Source: Caldithrix sp.
Lineage (GTDB): Bacteria; Zhuqueibacterota; Zhuqueibacteria; Thermofontimicrobiales; Sulfurfontimicrobiaceae
NCBI GenBank assembly: GCA_020722815.1
Contig: DYKB01000036.1
Location: forward strand, 1-64,000
DNA length: 64,000 nt
Direction: 5' to 3'
Shown: positions 24,896 to 34,250 of the stretch, piece after piece
Layout: every line of letters starts with the position of its first letter
Position numbering within the stretch: position 1 is the stretch's first letter
Notes under the pieces: generated by a model
Seen by the model: the letters and a program-made list of their open reading frames with translations, nothing else
Told to the model about the DNA's origin: nothing
The model's database searches: none
Made by a program: the position numbers and the translations under genes

Positions 24896-27415
24896 ATGAA
24901 AAAACAACAAATTTATCATTTATCAATAATATTTTTAGTGCTTATCCTGCTACCCGCGCTTTTAACTGCAGCAGAAACCATGGTTTTAAAAGAAGGCCTG
25001 ATCATCAAAATGCCCCGCAGGAGTGCCATGTCCATCACCCCCGTCGATCCGGTGGAAAAAATGCTGGTCGATGGCACCTGGAAGGCACCAGTCGCTGGTG
25101 AAAAAGTGAAATTTACGGCTGAAGAATCCGGTACCTGGGAAAAAATAACCGCCAACGAAAAAGGGTGGTTCGAACATCCGTCGCTACGCGGCGGCTATGC
25201 GTATTTATCCCTCACCCTGGAAAAGCCCGAAACCATGATTCTGGAAGGGCTCGCCCATGAGATGGTCTATGTCAATGGAAAACCACGCGCAGGCAATCGC
25301 TATCAGTATAAGGAGGATTTTGATGCCTGGGAACCACATTTCGATTATTCGCTGCTGCCGGTCGAACTCGTAAAAGGTCGAAACGCTTTAATTTTTCATT
25401 CTGCGCGAAGCGGCCGTTTGAAAGTCAAATTATTCAAACCGGAAACAGCACAATTTTTAAATACCCGTGATTTGACCATCCCCGATCTTTTTCCAAATGA
25501 ATCCGTAGAAAAATGGGGCGCGACGATTATTGTAAACGCTTCCAACAAACCATTGCAAAATTGCGTACTAACGACCACTATTAATCAATCTCAGACGGAA
25601 ACCGAAGTCCCTTCTATTTTGCCGTATTCCACCCGCAAAGTTGGCTTCAAAATGAAAGGAACCGCTTCGGGACAGGCCGGCACGCAGGACGTCCAGCTCA
25701 CTTTGGTACAAAAGAAAGGGGAAACCCGGACAACGCTGGATGAGAAAACGATTTCCTTGCGGATTCTTGAACCCGGTGCCAGTTATCGCGTCACGTTTCG
25801 CAGCCAGGTGGATGGCAGTATTCAATATTATGCCGTCAATCCCGCCATAGCAACGGCTGATAATGAGCCCAAAGCCCTCATTCTATCCGTTCATGGCGCG
25901 GGTGTCGAGGCGATAAATCAGGCCAATTCCTATAAAAGCAAGACCTGGGGACATATCGTTGCGCCAACCAATCGCCGGCCTTATGGCTTTAATTGGGAAG
26001 ACTGGGGTCGAACCGATGCCCTGGAAGTGCTTGAACTGGCCCAAAGGACATTAAAAATTGATCCCAGCCGCATCTATCTGACAGGCCATTCCATGGGTGG
26101 TCATGGCACCTGGCACCTGGGCGCGACATTTCCGGATAAATTTGCCGTTTTGGGACCCAGTGCCGGCTGGATCAGTTTCTGGTCGTATCGTGTGCGGGAA
26201 GGCATTGATAATCCGACGCCGGTGGAACAGATGCTCATGCGTCCCACCCTTCCCAGCAATACCTTTGAAATGGTCAAAAATTACGAAAATCTGGGAATTT
26301 ACATCATTCATGGCAAGGATGACGATAATGTTCGGATTGATCAGTCATACCAGATGGTCGAACATCTGAATAAATTTCACAAAGACTTCATCTTTCACGA
26401 AGAGAAAGATGCCGGCCACTGGTGGGATAAATCGGATGAAAGCGGATCGGATTGTGTGGACTGGGCGCCGCTGTTTGATTTCTTCGCCCGTCATGCCCGT
26501 CCTGAAAAAGAGCGCATCAGACAGGTCAAATTTCTGGTCGCCAATCCCGGAATTTCCGCCTCCTATTACTGGGTAACGGTTGATCATCAAATTGAGCAAC
26601 TGAAGCAAAGTGCTGTTGATATCCGTTTTGATCCCGGCGTGGCGCGTTTTGCCGGTTCAACGCAAAATGTGGCGCGATTATCCCTGGAACCAACCGAATT
26701 CCCGAAAGATCGGAAATTTACGGTGGTACTGGATAGTCAAAAGGTTGAAAATATTGTTCTCGCACCGGAACAGTCAAAAATCTGGCTGGGAAAACGTGAT
26801 CATAAATGGCAGGTGATCGATACCCCGTCACTTGCCTTAAAGGGTTCCCATCGTTATGGCACGTTCAAAGAGGCTTTTAAAAATCAGTTCATCTTCGTTT
26901 ACGGTACCAAAGGTAACCAGGCAGAAAACGACTGGGCCCTGGCAAAAGTTCGTTACGATGCCGAAAATTTCTGGTATCAGGGCAATGGTTCGGTTGACAT
27001 CGTGGCTGATGTGGATTTTAATCCTGCCGCTGAAAAAGACCGCAACGTGATTCTCTACGGAAACGCCAATACCAATCTCGCCTGGAAAGCCTTGCTGGGA
27101 ACCAGCCCGGTTCAGGTCCGGCGGGGTGAAATTCAGATTGGCCAACGCAAAACCACCGGTTCCAATCTCGCCTGTCTGCTCATCCGACCCCGCCCCGGCA
27201 GTGATATTGCCAGCGTAGGAGCAGTTTCGGGTACCGGCGTAGTGGGCATGCGCGTAACCGACCGACGCCCCTATCTCAGCCCCGGCTTTGCCTACCCGGA
27301 TTGCGTCGTGTTCAGTTCGGATATGTTAACGCAGGGGAGTCAGGGTGTGGTGTGTGCGGGTTTCTTTGGCGAGGATTGGCGGGTGGAAAGTGGGGAGTTT
27401 GTGTGGAATAGGTAA
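24896..27415 (+). CDS. secreted alpha/beta-hydrolase (prolyl-oligopeptidase/esterase-like)
   Basis: This 839-residue protein has a signal peptide ('IIFLVLILLPALLTA') and an N-terminal beta-rich region (about 30-300). The alpha/beta-hydrolase domain (about 320-545) has oxyanion region 'ILSVHGAGVEA', nucleophile motif 'YLTGHSMGGHGTWHLG' (S399), acid region 'IIHGKDDDNV' (D476) and 'DAGHWWDK' (H508). The C-terminal about 280 residues have no clear domain. This layout is seen in secreted peptidase-S9-like or carbohydrate-esterase-like proteins. Next to glycan genes, a deacylating esterase is as likely as a peptidase. GAAAGGAT before ATG 24896 supports the start. Confidence 0.85.
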   Translation: MKKQQIYHLSIIFLVLILLPALLTAAETMVLKEGLIIKMPRRSAMSITPVDPVEKMLVDGTWKAPVAGEKVKFTAEESGTWEKITANEKGWFEHPSLRGGYAYLSLTLEKPETMILEGLAHEMVYVNGKPRAGNRYQYKEDFDAWEPHFDYSLLPVELVKGRNALIFHSARSGRLKVKLFKPETAQFLNTRDLTIPDLFPNESVEKWGATIIVNASNKPLQNCVLTTTINQSQTETEVPSILPYSTRKVGFKMKGTASGQAGTQDVQLTLVQKKGETRTTLDEKTISLRILEPGASYRVTFRSQVDGSIQYYAVNPAIATADNEPKALILSVHGAGVEAINQANSYKSKTWGHIVAPTNRRPYGFNWEDWGRTDALEVLELAQRTLKIDPSRIYLTGHSMGGHGTWHLGATFPDKFAVLGPSAGWISFWSYRVREGIDNPTPVEQMLMRPTLPSNTFEMVKNYENLGIYIIHGKDDDNVRIDQSYQMVEHLNKFHKDFIFHEEKDAGHWWDKSDESGSDCVDWAPLFDFFARHARPEKERIRQVKFLVANPGISASYYWVTVDHQIEQLKQSAVDIRFDPGVARFAGSTQNVARLSLEPTEFPKDRKFTVVLDSQKVENIVLAPEQSKIWLGKRDHKWQVIDTPSLALKGSHRYGTFKEAFKNQFIFVYGTKGNQAENDWALAKVRYDAENFWYQGNGSVDIVADVDFNPAAEKDRNVILYGNANTNLAWKALLGTSPVQVRRGEIQIGQRKTTGSNLACLLIRPRPGSDIASVGAVSGTGVVGMRVTDRRPYLSPGFAYPDCVVFSSDMLTQGSQGVVCAGFFGEDWRVESGEFVWNR

Positions 27416-27519
27416 AATATTAAGTAATTTCATAGTAACTTCCTGTTGTTGGCTTTGAAATTAGTATGAATTTAATTTTGATCAAACCTTATTCATGCTA
27501 AGAAGATAAATTCAACTGT

Positions 27520-28092
27520 TTATTTTACTGTCACAAGCCAACTTTTACCTTTCTCAGTTATCTCCCATACACCACGATCTGAATCTGATGATAATAAACC
27601 TTGTTGCACCATGTCCCTTCTTGTCCAGTTGGCAGCATTTTCCCAGCGACGCATACTACCAGATGGTAAAAAAGCAATATCATACTGGTTTAATTCTGAT
27701 TTCATATAACTTTCTACTAGTTCTAAAACCTCCCTTACAGAGCCCTTGCCCCCTAATGTAATTAATGCCTTTAAAATGGGTTCATAATATCTATTTTGAG
27801 CGGTTCGCAATCCACGTTTTAGACGTTTTCTTTTCTTTCTTTTATTCGGATCCTTTTTAATAGTATCTCCATTACCCATATTTTTTCCACGGATAATTGA
27901 GATCCATTCATTTTTTAAGTCCATAATTTTTGCTCGAAAGATTGTCATTTGTTCACCTTTTTGGGCTAATTGATTTGCCTCACTTAAATCTTTATTCTGG
28001 AAAGCCCGTGCCCCATCTTGACTTAGTTCATTAATCAGGTTCTCGATTTCTTCAATTAAAATATCAAAGATAAAAGCAGTATCATTGCCCAT
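27520..28092 (-). CDS. protein with C-terminal Mrr-N-like winged helix
   Basis: This 190-residue soluble protein has an N-terminal half that is helical ('LIEEIENLINELSQDGARAF'), then a highly basic patch (about 85-100: 'KKDPNKRKKRKRLKRGLR'). The last about 80 residues resemble the winged-helix N-domain of Mrr-type proteins ('GGKGSVREVLELVESYM', 'MRRWENAANWTRRDMVQQGL', 'GVWEITEKGKSWL'). This suggests DNA or nucleic-acid binding. No nuclease domain is attached. AGAGGTC before the ATG supports the start. It is convergent with the esterase gene. The function is unknown; restriction-related context is not evident. Confidence 0.75.
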   Translation of the reverse strand: MGNDTAFIFDILIEEIENLINELSQDGARAFQNKDLSEANQLAQKGEQMTIFRAKIMDLKNEWISIIRGKNMGNGDTIKKDPNKRKKRKRLKRGLRTAQNRYYEPILKALITLGGKGSVREVLELVESYMKSELNQYDIAFLPSGSMRRWENAANWTRRDMVQQGLLSSDSDRGVWEITEKGKSWLVTVK

Positions 28093-28294
28093 TATGACCT
28101 CTTAAGAATTTTTAAGACTCATTTTCTTATCAAAGATAAGCATTATGGCTCTTAAAGCGATGCCGGGTAGTGAATAAATCACCGGTTTGAATAGCATCGG
28201 GCTTGCCGGGTGCTGTTTCTAAACCGTATAATTCCCCGAAAAATGCCTAAAAGAATCGGCTGTTCAAATCTGATGCATTTTTTTGTTATGCTTT

Positions 28295-31177
28295 CTATCT
28301 CAGCAATGTTACCTTTTTTATTTTCTGGCATGTTGAATCAGATATGGCATATAAATAAACACCACTCGGAATTCGATACCCCGACTTATTTTTAGCATCC
28401 CATGTTATAGTGTTATAGCCAGAATTGATTTTTTCCCGCATCGATGTTACAGACTGACCATTTAGATTATAAATTTCTATTTCGATTTCTGTATCCGCTA
28501 TAGAGAATATCTTTATATTCGTAATTGTACTAAACGGATTTGGATAATTTGCTATTACTTCAAAGGTCCCTTTTGTTTTTTTAAAAGTTTTAATTTCTTC
28601 AAATTCCAAACATAAATTCAGCGTATCGGACTCTTTAATATTTACTGTAAATTCAGTATGAAACTGATTAATCCCCCAAGTCTTGAAAAAAAAGTTTTCA
28701 CCGGGCTGCACTTCCAATTGTATGGGTATATTAGCAAAGTAAATTCCACTAAAAGGAAAATCTTCAATTTGATTGCCATTAATTTTCACAACACCTTGAT
28801 TCATGTTTTCATTCAAAATTCTTAAATAAACTTGCCCTCCTACATTTAATTCTGCATTCATGATGTTCCGGAAGTGTGAGGGTCTTTCTATTGCAAAATT
28901 CTTAATGCGCCTAATATTTTCAACCCACTGAGTTTTCGAACCTCCCCATCTATTCGTTTCGTTTTCTATTTCTGCCTCAATCAACAAAGCAAGGGAATCA
29001 ATTGTTGAACAAATTCGCTCAGGAGTTATTTTATTATTTAAAATATAAGAGATACAATTTATAAAAAAATTACGATATTTTTCATTTTTTATTAAATTAT
29101 AAAAAATTTCATTATTTTTTTTGGTAAATAAAATTTCTTTAAAAGTATTATGTTTAGGAGTGCTTAAAAATGAACAATCAGCATCCCACATGAGCCAGTT
29201 CCATTTTGTTTTCGTTTCAATATCACTATAGCAATAGATATTATGCGTTGGCCAATCCCAATTGGCACCAAACAAATTTAAAATATAATAATCGGTAAAA
29301 TTTTCCACATTAATCAGTTCTAGCGCCTTTTCATAATTCTCAGTAATTGTAAAATCTTTCGTACTAAAAAACCCGATCGTTTCTTCCCAATGATCCAGAG
29401 TACCTTCTTCAGCTAAAGCATTGTCTTTAATTAAATCTGCATTTTCGATGTTTACATGATTTTTCAAAAATTGCCTATTTATTCTTTCACTGAGTATGTA
29501 GATGCCCCAATACTCGCCATTCAAATATAGGAGGATTGGATATTTGTTTACGCGCGGATATCCTAAAATCTCATAAAGCCGCATCATCAATTGATCCCGA
29601 ATTAATGACCAAGCTTGGCCCAAAACCCTTGGATCGGCAACTGAATCATTACCGCCGCCCGATAAGATGACAACATCCTGGCGAGGAGGGTCCTCAGAGT
29701 CTATAATTTTCGGATAATAATCGATAGGTTCCCCGAAATAAAGTCGAAAGCTTTTTTTGGGTATGCTTCGGCTGGCTCCGCCATGAATTCTTAAACCACA
29801 ATCGGAATGAATCATAGTTTTGCCATTAATATCAATCAACGAATATATCGCAGGGCGTTCCCACCTTTCGCCTCTTCCACAATAATTTGGTTGTGTTGAA
29901 TCATTCCCCACTGTGTAGATACCATATTCCGGATCCCATAAATTGTCTGGAGATGTCACCAAGGATACGATATTAAGCGTTTTATAAGGTTTTATAATAT
30001 ATGTCTGGGTAGTAATATCACTATCAAAATAATTGTCCTTTGAACAATACGCCCGAATCACAGATGATTTTGTTATCAACAAAGGCTTGTTGTCGTACAA
30101 AGAGGAATGACTATCGGGCACGCTTCCATCTAATGAATAATATATCTTGCAAGTTGAATCTGTTGAATTGATCATTATATTCATCGGCTCGGAGGAGATG
30201 CTTTTCGATGGTGAAAATACCGGAGGTGCAACCTGGCCATAGCGTATTTGAGAATTATTGTTTGCTGATCCGGGTGATGGTTTCGAGAGAAATGCCCACT
30301 TGTTGGGAGTAGACGGGATTCTGCCATATGATCTGTCTGCAATTTGTGTCCCAAAGGTTACCGAATCGATCACATTTTCATTTACATCATAAATACCAAT
30401 ATATTCCCCTTCACTATCCAATTTAAAGTCAGCATGAATATATGATATATCACTTTTTGCCTCGCCGTCACCCATTTTTCTATAACATTCACAAACAGCA
30501 CCTTTTCCCTTTATTGAAATCATCCCCCAAGAGTCGCGATAACTCAAATCATATATTTTTTTGCTACCCAAAGAAGCAATGACCTCCCTCGCTTCGTAGG
30601 TGAGACTATTGGAAGCGTCGTCCTTTATAGAAAATATGACTATTTGTCCGGGCAACAGACTTTTCAAATAAATTGCTAAAGAATCACTCTCTTCAAATGA
30701 TATGTAAGTATCAAAGGCTAGACTTTTGATATATTCACCAGTTGATGATAAAACAACTAAATTTATCCCTCTTTGATTTAATGATCTGTCCTCTTCATTT
30801 ATCGATATGAATGAATAATTGCCATCCGCCATACCAGCGCTTTTAAATTTGATATCAATATCGGGTGGCAGTTTTACAAAAGTTCGCTTTTCACCGGATG
30901 CCCATATTACATGATAAGCTGAAGGCGGTAGTTGTAATTCAGGAAATTTAAATTTCCCTTTATCTTTTTTATCATCGGTCAAAGAATAATTTTTAAGATC
31001 AATAGTCGTTGGAGACGCGTTATACAGTTCAATCCAGTCAGAGGCATCCCCCAAATTATCAGCAACTATACCTTTATTGGATGCCATAAATTCAGTGATT
31101 TGCAGCTTTTGTGAAATTGATTTGCTGAAATATGCAAAAAAAATAATTATAAAAATTTTATAATACATAAAATTCAT
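28295..31177 (-). CDS. CotH-kinase / lamin-tail secreted protein with type-IX sorting domain
   Basis: This 960-residue secreted protein has a signal peptide (to 'SKSISQ') and a lamin-tail domain (about 23-150: 'ITEFMASNKGI', 'DWIELYNASPTTIDLKNYSL'). A chitobiase-C-like strand domain lies at about 320-390 ('IYYSLDGSVPD'). The CotH kinase-like domain is at about 395-790 ('GLRIHGGASRSIPKKSFRLY', 'YLNGEYWGIYILSERI', 'WLMWDADCSF'). The last about 85 residues carry 'ANYPNPFSTITNIKIF' and 'GVYLYAI', a type-IX C-terminal signal. CotH proteins are Fam20-like kinases that phosphorylate secreted proteins. The gene is clearly more AT-rich than its relatives in this window, suggesting separate origin. No strong ribosome site precedes the ATG. 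Confidence 0.9.
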   Translation of the reverse strand: MNFMYYKIFIIIFFAYFSKSISQKLQITEFMASNKGIVADNLGDASDWIELYNASPTTIDLKNYSLTDDKKDKGKFKFPELQLPPSAYHVIWASGEKRTFVKLPPDIDIKFKSAGMADGNYSFISINEEDRSLNQRGINLVVLSSTGEYIKSLAFDTYISFEESDSLAIYLKSLLPGQIVIFSIKDDASNSLTYEAREVIASLGSKKIYDLSYRDSWGMISIKGKGAVCECYRKMGDGEAKSDISYIHADFKLDSEGEYIGIYDVNENVIDSVTFGTQIADRSYGRIPSTPNKWAFLSKPSPGSANNNSQIRYGQVAPPVFSPSKSISSEPMNIMINSTDSTCKIYYSLDGSVPDSHSSLYDNKPLLITKSSVIRAYCSKDNYFDSDITTQTYIIKPYKTLNIVSLVTSPDNLWDPEYGIYTVGNDSTQPNYCGRGERWERPAIYSLIDINGKTMIHSDCGLRIHGGASRSIPKKSFRLYFGEPIDYYPKIIDSEDPPRQDVVILSGGGNDSVADPRVLGQAWSLIRDQLMMRLYEILGYPRVNKYPILLYLNGEYWGIYILSERINRQFLKNHVNIENADLIKDNALAEEGTLDHWEETIGFFSTKDFTITENYEKALELINVENFTDYYILNLFGANWDWPTHNIYCYSDIETKTKWNWLMWDADCSFLSTPKHNTFKEILFTKKNNEIFYNLIKNEKYRNFFINCISYILNNKITPERICSTIDSLALLIEAEIENETNRWGGSKTQWVENIRRIKNFAIERPSHFRNIMNAELNVGGQVYLRILNENMNQGVVKINGNQIEDFPFSGIYFANIPIQLEVQPGENFFFKTWGINQFHTEFTVNIKESDTLNLCLEFEEIKTFKKTKGTFEVIANYPNPFSTITNIKIFSIADTEIEIEIYNLNGQSVTSMREKINSGYNTITWDAKNKSGYRIPSGVYLYAISDSTCQKIKKVTLLR

Positions 31178-31826
31178 TTTTTTATTAATAATAATATAAT
31201 TATAAAATGATAAATCAATATATTAAATTTTATTTTTTAAAATTTATTTTTATAGTAAAAAAATATTTTATAAATTTATAAAAATTATTAATGAGACGAA
31301 TGCAATAATCAGAATTAAGTCAAAAATAGCAAAGGCCATGCCGAATTGATGGATATTGGCTGATTACCGCCTTTCTGATGATAATTATTGCTGTTTTTTA
31401 TTTGATATTTTTGTAAAAATATAGTAAGGTTAAAATGCTCCTCATCGTTCTTTTGCAATTCGGGAGAATAGAAGAACTGTTGTTATTTAAATTCTTTGAA
31501 ATGGTGGGGATAATTTTTTAGGATATGAAGTCAAAGGAGAAAAGAGTTCTCTTTACTATACGACCTTTCTTTTTTTTTTGAAGATAAGGATAGGTGATGA
31601 ATTTGTATCCACTCAATAATTAATGGCAATTTGAGAATAAAGCTTGCTGTCATAAGCTCACTTTAATATTCGCAGAATAATTTATAGCAGAATTATTCTG
31701 CTATAAATCATTCTGCTATAAAATTTTTTTTCTTGTAAACTCAAATTGATGTCGTTACCATCTATTATTGAGCGGATACATGAATTTCCCTTTATAGCAT
31801 GGGCATTTCAATAGTTAAGCTATCTT
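31178..31826. other. AT-rich non-coding region
   Basis: There is no gene over 60 codons that looks real. The hairpin TTTATAGCAG / CTGCTATAAA lies at 31681-31707, followed by a third copy of ATTCTGCTATAAA at 31710-31722 and a T-run. On the minus strand the region lies beyond the antitoxin gene and could hold a remnant of a toxin gene; only about 15 codons of an overlapping frame remain. Confidence 0.5.
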
Positions 31827-32084
31827 CTACCACTCCCATTCTTTTGCATCCCAGCTACTCAAATTAAAAAGTTCATCCTTATCAAGCAACAGATCGTCTT
31901 TATTTTCAGCCATCTTTCGAAAAGCCGCTTCCCAGCCTTGCCTTACATGCTTTTTGGAACGGATGACGAGTCGATCTTTTACAACCTCAATCTCAACCTC
32001 GTCAGTAAGCTCAAGTTGTTCAAGCAACACTTTGGGAATGCGAATGAATAGCGAATTGCCTGTTTTAATAATTTTTGTTTTCAT
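31827..32084 (-). CDS. AbrB/MazE-family antitoxin, without a toxin partner
   Basis: This 85-residue protein has an AbrB/MazE swapped-hairpin DNA-binding domain at about 1-45 ('KTGNSLFIRIPKVLLEQLEL', 'VEIEVVKDRLVIRSKK'). The C-terminal tail ends 'SSWDAKEWEW', a typical MazE toxin-binding tail. In such pairs the mazF start often overlaps this end. Here ATGGGAGTGGTAGAAGATAG is present in the right position, but its frame stops after 15 codons. The toxin therefore appears lost, leaving an orphan antitoxin that may still act as a transcriptional regulator. Confidence 0.85.
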   Translation of the reverse strand: MKTKIIKTGNSLFIRIPKVLLEQLELTDEVEIEVVKDRLVIRSKKHVRQGWEAAFRKMAENKDDLLLDKDELFNLSSWDAKEWEW

Positions 32085-32531
32085 ACGTACAATCTAATTG
32101 CTTTTTTTCAATAATGCAAGTGTTTTCCAGGTAAGTTCATTGTACAATTTAAAAAGTTTCAATCCATTGAGGTCAGGATTGCTTTATCGGAAGACCTATC
32201 GTGCGCATATTAACAGGAATCTCCTCGAATCAGCAGACGGGTTATAATTTCGAACTGACTTAATTTATTTTGGTGCAGACAAATAATTCAATAGACAGGT
32301 TGAACAGAATATACAGGATAAAATAGAATTTTTCCTTGAATTTCCAAATGAAAGTGATATATTTAACTCCTGTCATTCCCGTAAATCATGTAAATCCAGT
32401 CAAAATTGACTATTTTAACTTTATCAGGACGGCAAAAGTTAAATGGTACTGAATTTATAATATTCCAATTTTTGAGTCAGTCGTAATTGATTAACCATGG
32501 AACTACATCTTAAAAATTATGAGGTAAAAAA
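32085..32531. other. non-coding gap
   Basis: I see no gene or RNA here. It holds a short TGTCATTCCCG motif like the one at 5921. It separates divergent genes and should carry promoters for both. Confidence 0.5.
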
Positions 32532-33722
32532 ATGCCCCCAAAATCAATCATTACCATCTGCCTATTAGTTTTATTAACAATCAGTTGTCAAAATGCCGAA
32601 AACGAAAAGTTAACAAATCCATTGATTATCAAACACATTCCCATCTATCAATCACGGCAGGAGTATTGTGCGTGGCCGGACATGGTGCGGGCGGCCAATG
32701 GCGACCTGCTGATTAGCTTTTGCCTGACGGAGGAACATCTTTCACCGAACGGGAAGGTTGCCCTCATGCGTTCCCCGGATAATGGCAACACCTGGGAAGG
32801 CCCGTTCACGATTTTTGATTCCCCGCTGGATGACCGCGACCAGGGGATGACGGTTTTGAACGATGGTCGCATTTTGCTGCATGTCTGGTCCTATTTTCAC
32901 ACCAAAGAAAAGTACGAAACGATTTTTAAAGGCTCCTATCGTGATTCAGTTCTGGCGCGCTGGATTGATTTTGTCTCGCAGCCGGATTATCGGAATGCCG
33001 ATTCGCTGGAAGGGGCGTGGTGTTCAATCTCCAGTGACAATGGGAAGAGCTGGTCGAAGCCGTTTCCCGGCAAGGATACGATTCACGGCGGGATTCAATT
33101 GCCCGATGGAACGATTCTGGTTGCGACCTATCGGGAACAAAAAAATTCAATCGGGGTTTTCAAAGCCGATAGTTCCGCGCAGCATTGGGAGCAGGTGGCG
33201 CTGGTGGAAAGTCCGAAGCCTGATAGTGTCCGATTCGGCGAACCGCATATCCTGCAATTGCCATCCGGGCGCATCATTATGATAATTCGGGCCACGGCGG
33301 TTCCGTATAATGATCAAAGTCCCCGCTGCAATATGTGGGAGACTTATTCCGACGACAATGGACAGACCTGGGCCACGCCATTTTTTACGCCGCTCTGGGG
33401 ATTTCCGCCGCATCTGCTGCTGTTATCGGACGGACGGGTTTTGTGTACCTACGGATATCGCCGGCAGCCATTCGGTCAGCGTGCCTGCCTGAGTTCGGAT
33501 GGCATCACCTGGCACAAAGCGGACGAAATTATCCTACGGGACGATGCCTTTAATTCTGATCTGGGCTATCCCGCTTCGGTGGAGTTGGAGCCGGGCTTGA
33601 TTTTAAGCATTTATTATCAACCGGATACGGCTGATGGTCGTCAGGAATTAAAACCACCGGATCCGGGACGTTCGAAACCGGATATTTGGGGGACAATCTG
33701 GCGGGTGCCGGCGGGGAGGTAA
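32532..33722 (+). CDS. sialidase-like (BNR/Asp-box) lipoprotein
   Basis: This 396-residue protein has lipobox LLTISC (Cys about 19) followed by a six-bladed propeller of the sialidase superfamily. Asp-boxes are visible as 'SPDNGNTW', 'SSDNGKSW' and 'SDDNGQTW'. 'DMVRAANGDLLISF', 'GGIQLPDGTILVATYREQ' and 'PHILQLPSGRIIMIIRAT' are typical blade sequences. The complete arginine triad of true sialidases cannot be confirmed by eye, so it could be another exo-glycosidase or a non-enzymatic propeller. GAGGT precedes ATG. With GH38 and GH130 enzymes in the window, a role in N-glycan-like substrates is possible. Confidence 0.82.
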   Translation: MPPKSIITICLLVLLTISCQNAENEKLTNPLIIKHIPIYQSRQEYCAWPDMVRAANGDLLISFCLTEEHLSPNGKVALMRSPDNGNTWEGPFTIFDSPLDDRDQGMTVLNDGRILLHVWSYFHTKEKYETIFKGSYRDSVLARWIDFVSQPDYRNADSLEGAWCSISSDNGKSWSKPFPGKDTIHGGIQLPDGTILVATYREQKNSIGVFKADSSAQHWEQVALVESPKPDSVRFGEPHILQLPSGRIIMIIRATAVPYNDQSPRCNMWETYSDDNGQTWATPFFTPLWGFPPHLLLLSDGRVLCTYGYRRQPFGQRACLSSDGITWHKADEIILRDDAFNSDLGYPASVELEPGLILSIYYQPDTADGRQELKPPDPGRSKPDIWGTIWRVPAGR

Positions 33723-34250
33723 AGCGTGATACGTGATGCGTCATGCGTGAGACGTGTCTTTTGGGAAGGAAAATACGGGAGAGAATAATCCAACCTATTT
33801 ATTAACGGGCAAAATCCCATCGTCGTCAGGCTAATATTATAACTATTTGAATTTCAATAAGTTACGATTGAATTGCCACGAGCTTCAGCTCGTGGTTCAA
33901 TGAGCGCCCCCCTCATCACCGGGCTTTTAAGCCCAAGCTCTTGTACGCCTGAAGGTTAAAACCCACCATAAAATTTTTGGGGGCAATTTGATCCACGAGT
34001 TCAAGCGGCTGTCCGAAAACTAACCTTGCGAAGGTTTTTAAATAGCAAGGATTATATATATTGATTAATGTTTTATTTTTAATCTATATATTGTGTTATA
34101 TTTAACCTTTGCAAGGTTATTATCGGCCAATTTTCTAGTTCTCGGACACACTCTAAAGCTCGTGGCTATTCATCTGTTTTTTAATGATTTAAAACCTTTA
34201 CCTGACGGCTATGGGCAGAACCCCTCCCGATTGTATTCATAAAATATGAA
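33723..34250. repeat. repeat-filled gap: palindromes with a nested element
   Basis: The stretch holds a CGTGATACGTGATGCGTCAT-like motif just after the sialidase stop, CCACGAGCTTCAGCTCGTGG (33876-33895), GGGCTTTTAAGCCC (33922-33935), and a second, interrupted CCACGAG...CTCGTGG palindrome that contains the small element at 34010-34148. No coding sequence was seen. Confidence 0.75.
34010..34148. mobile_element. 139-bp MITE-like element nested in a palindrome
   Basis: The terminal inverted repeats are TGTCCGAAAACTA (34010-34022) and TAGTTCTCGGACA (34136-34148), 12 of 13 bases matching. Subterminal inverted repeats AACCTTGC / GCAAGGTT lie inside. The interior is very AT-rich. The flanks, CCACGAGTTCAAG on the left and CTAAAGCTCGTGG on the right, join to a palindrome found intact elsewhere (22172, 33876), which suggests insertion into it. 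Confidence 0.75.
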
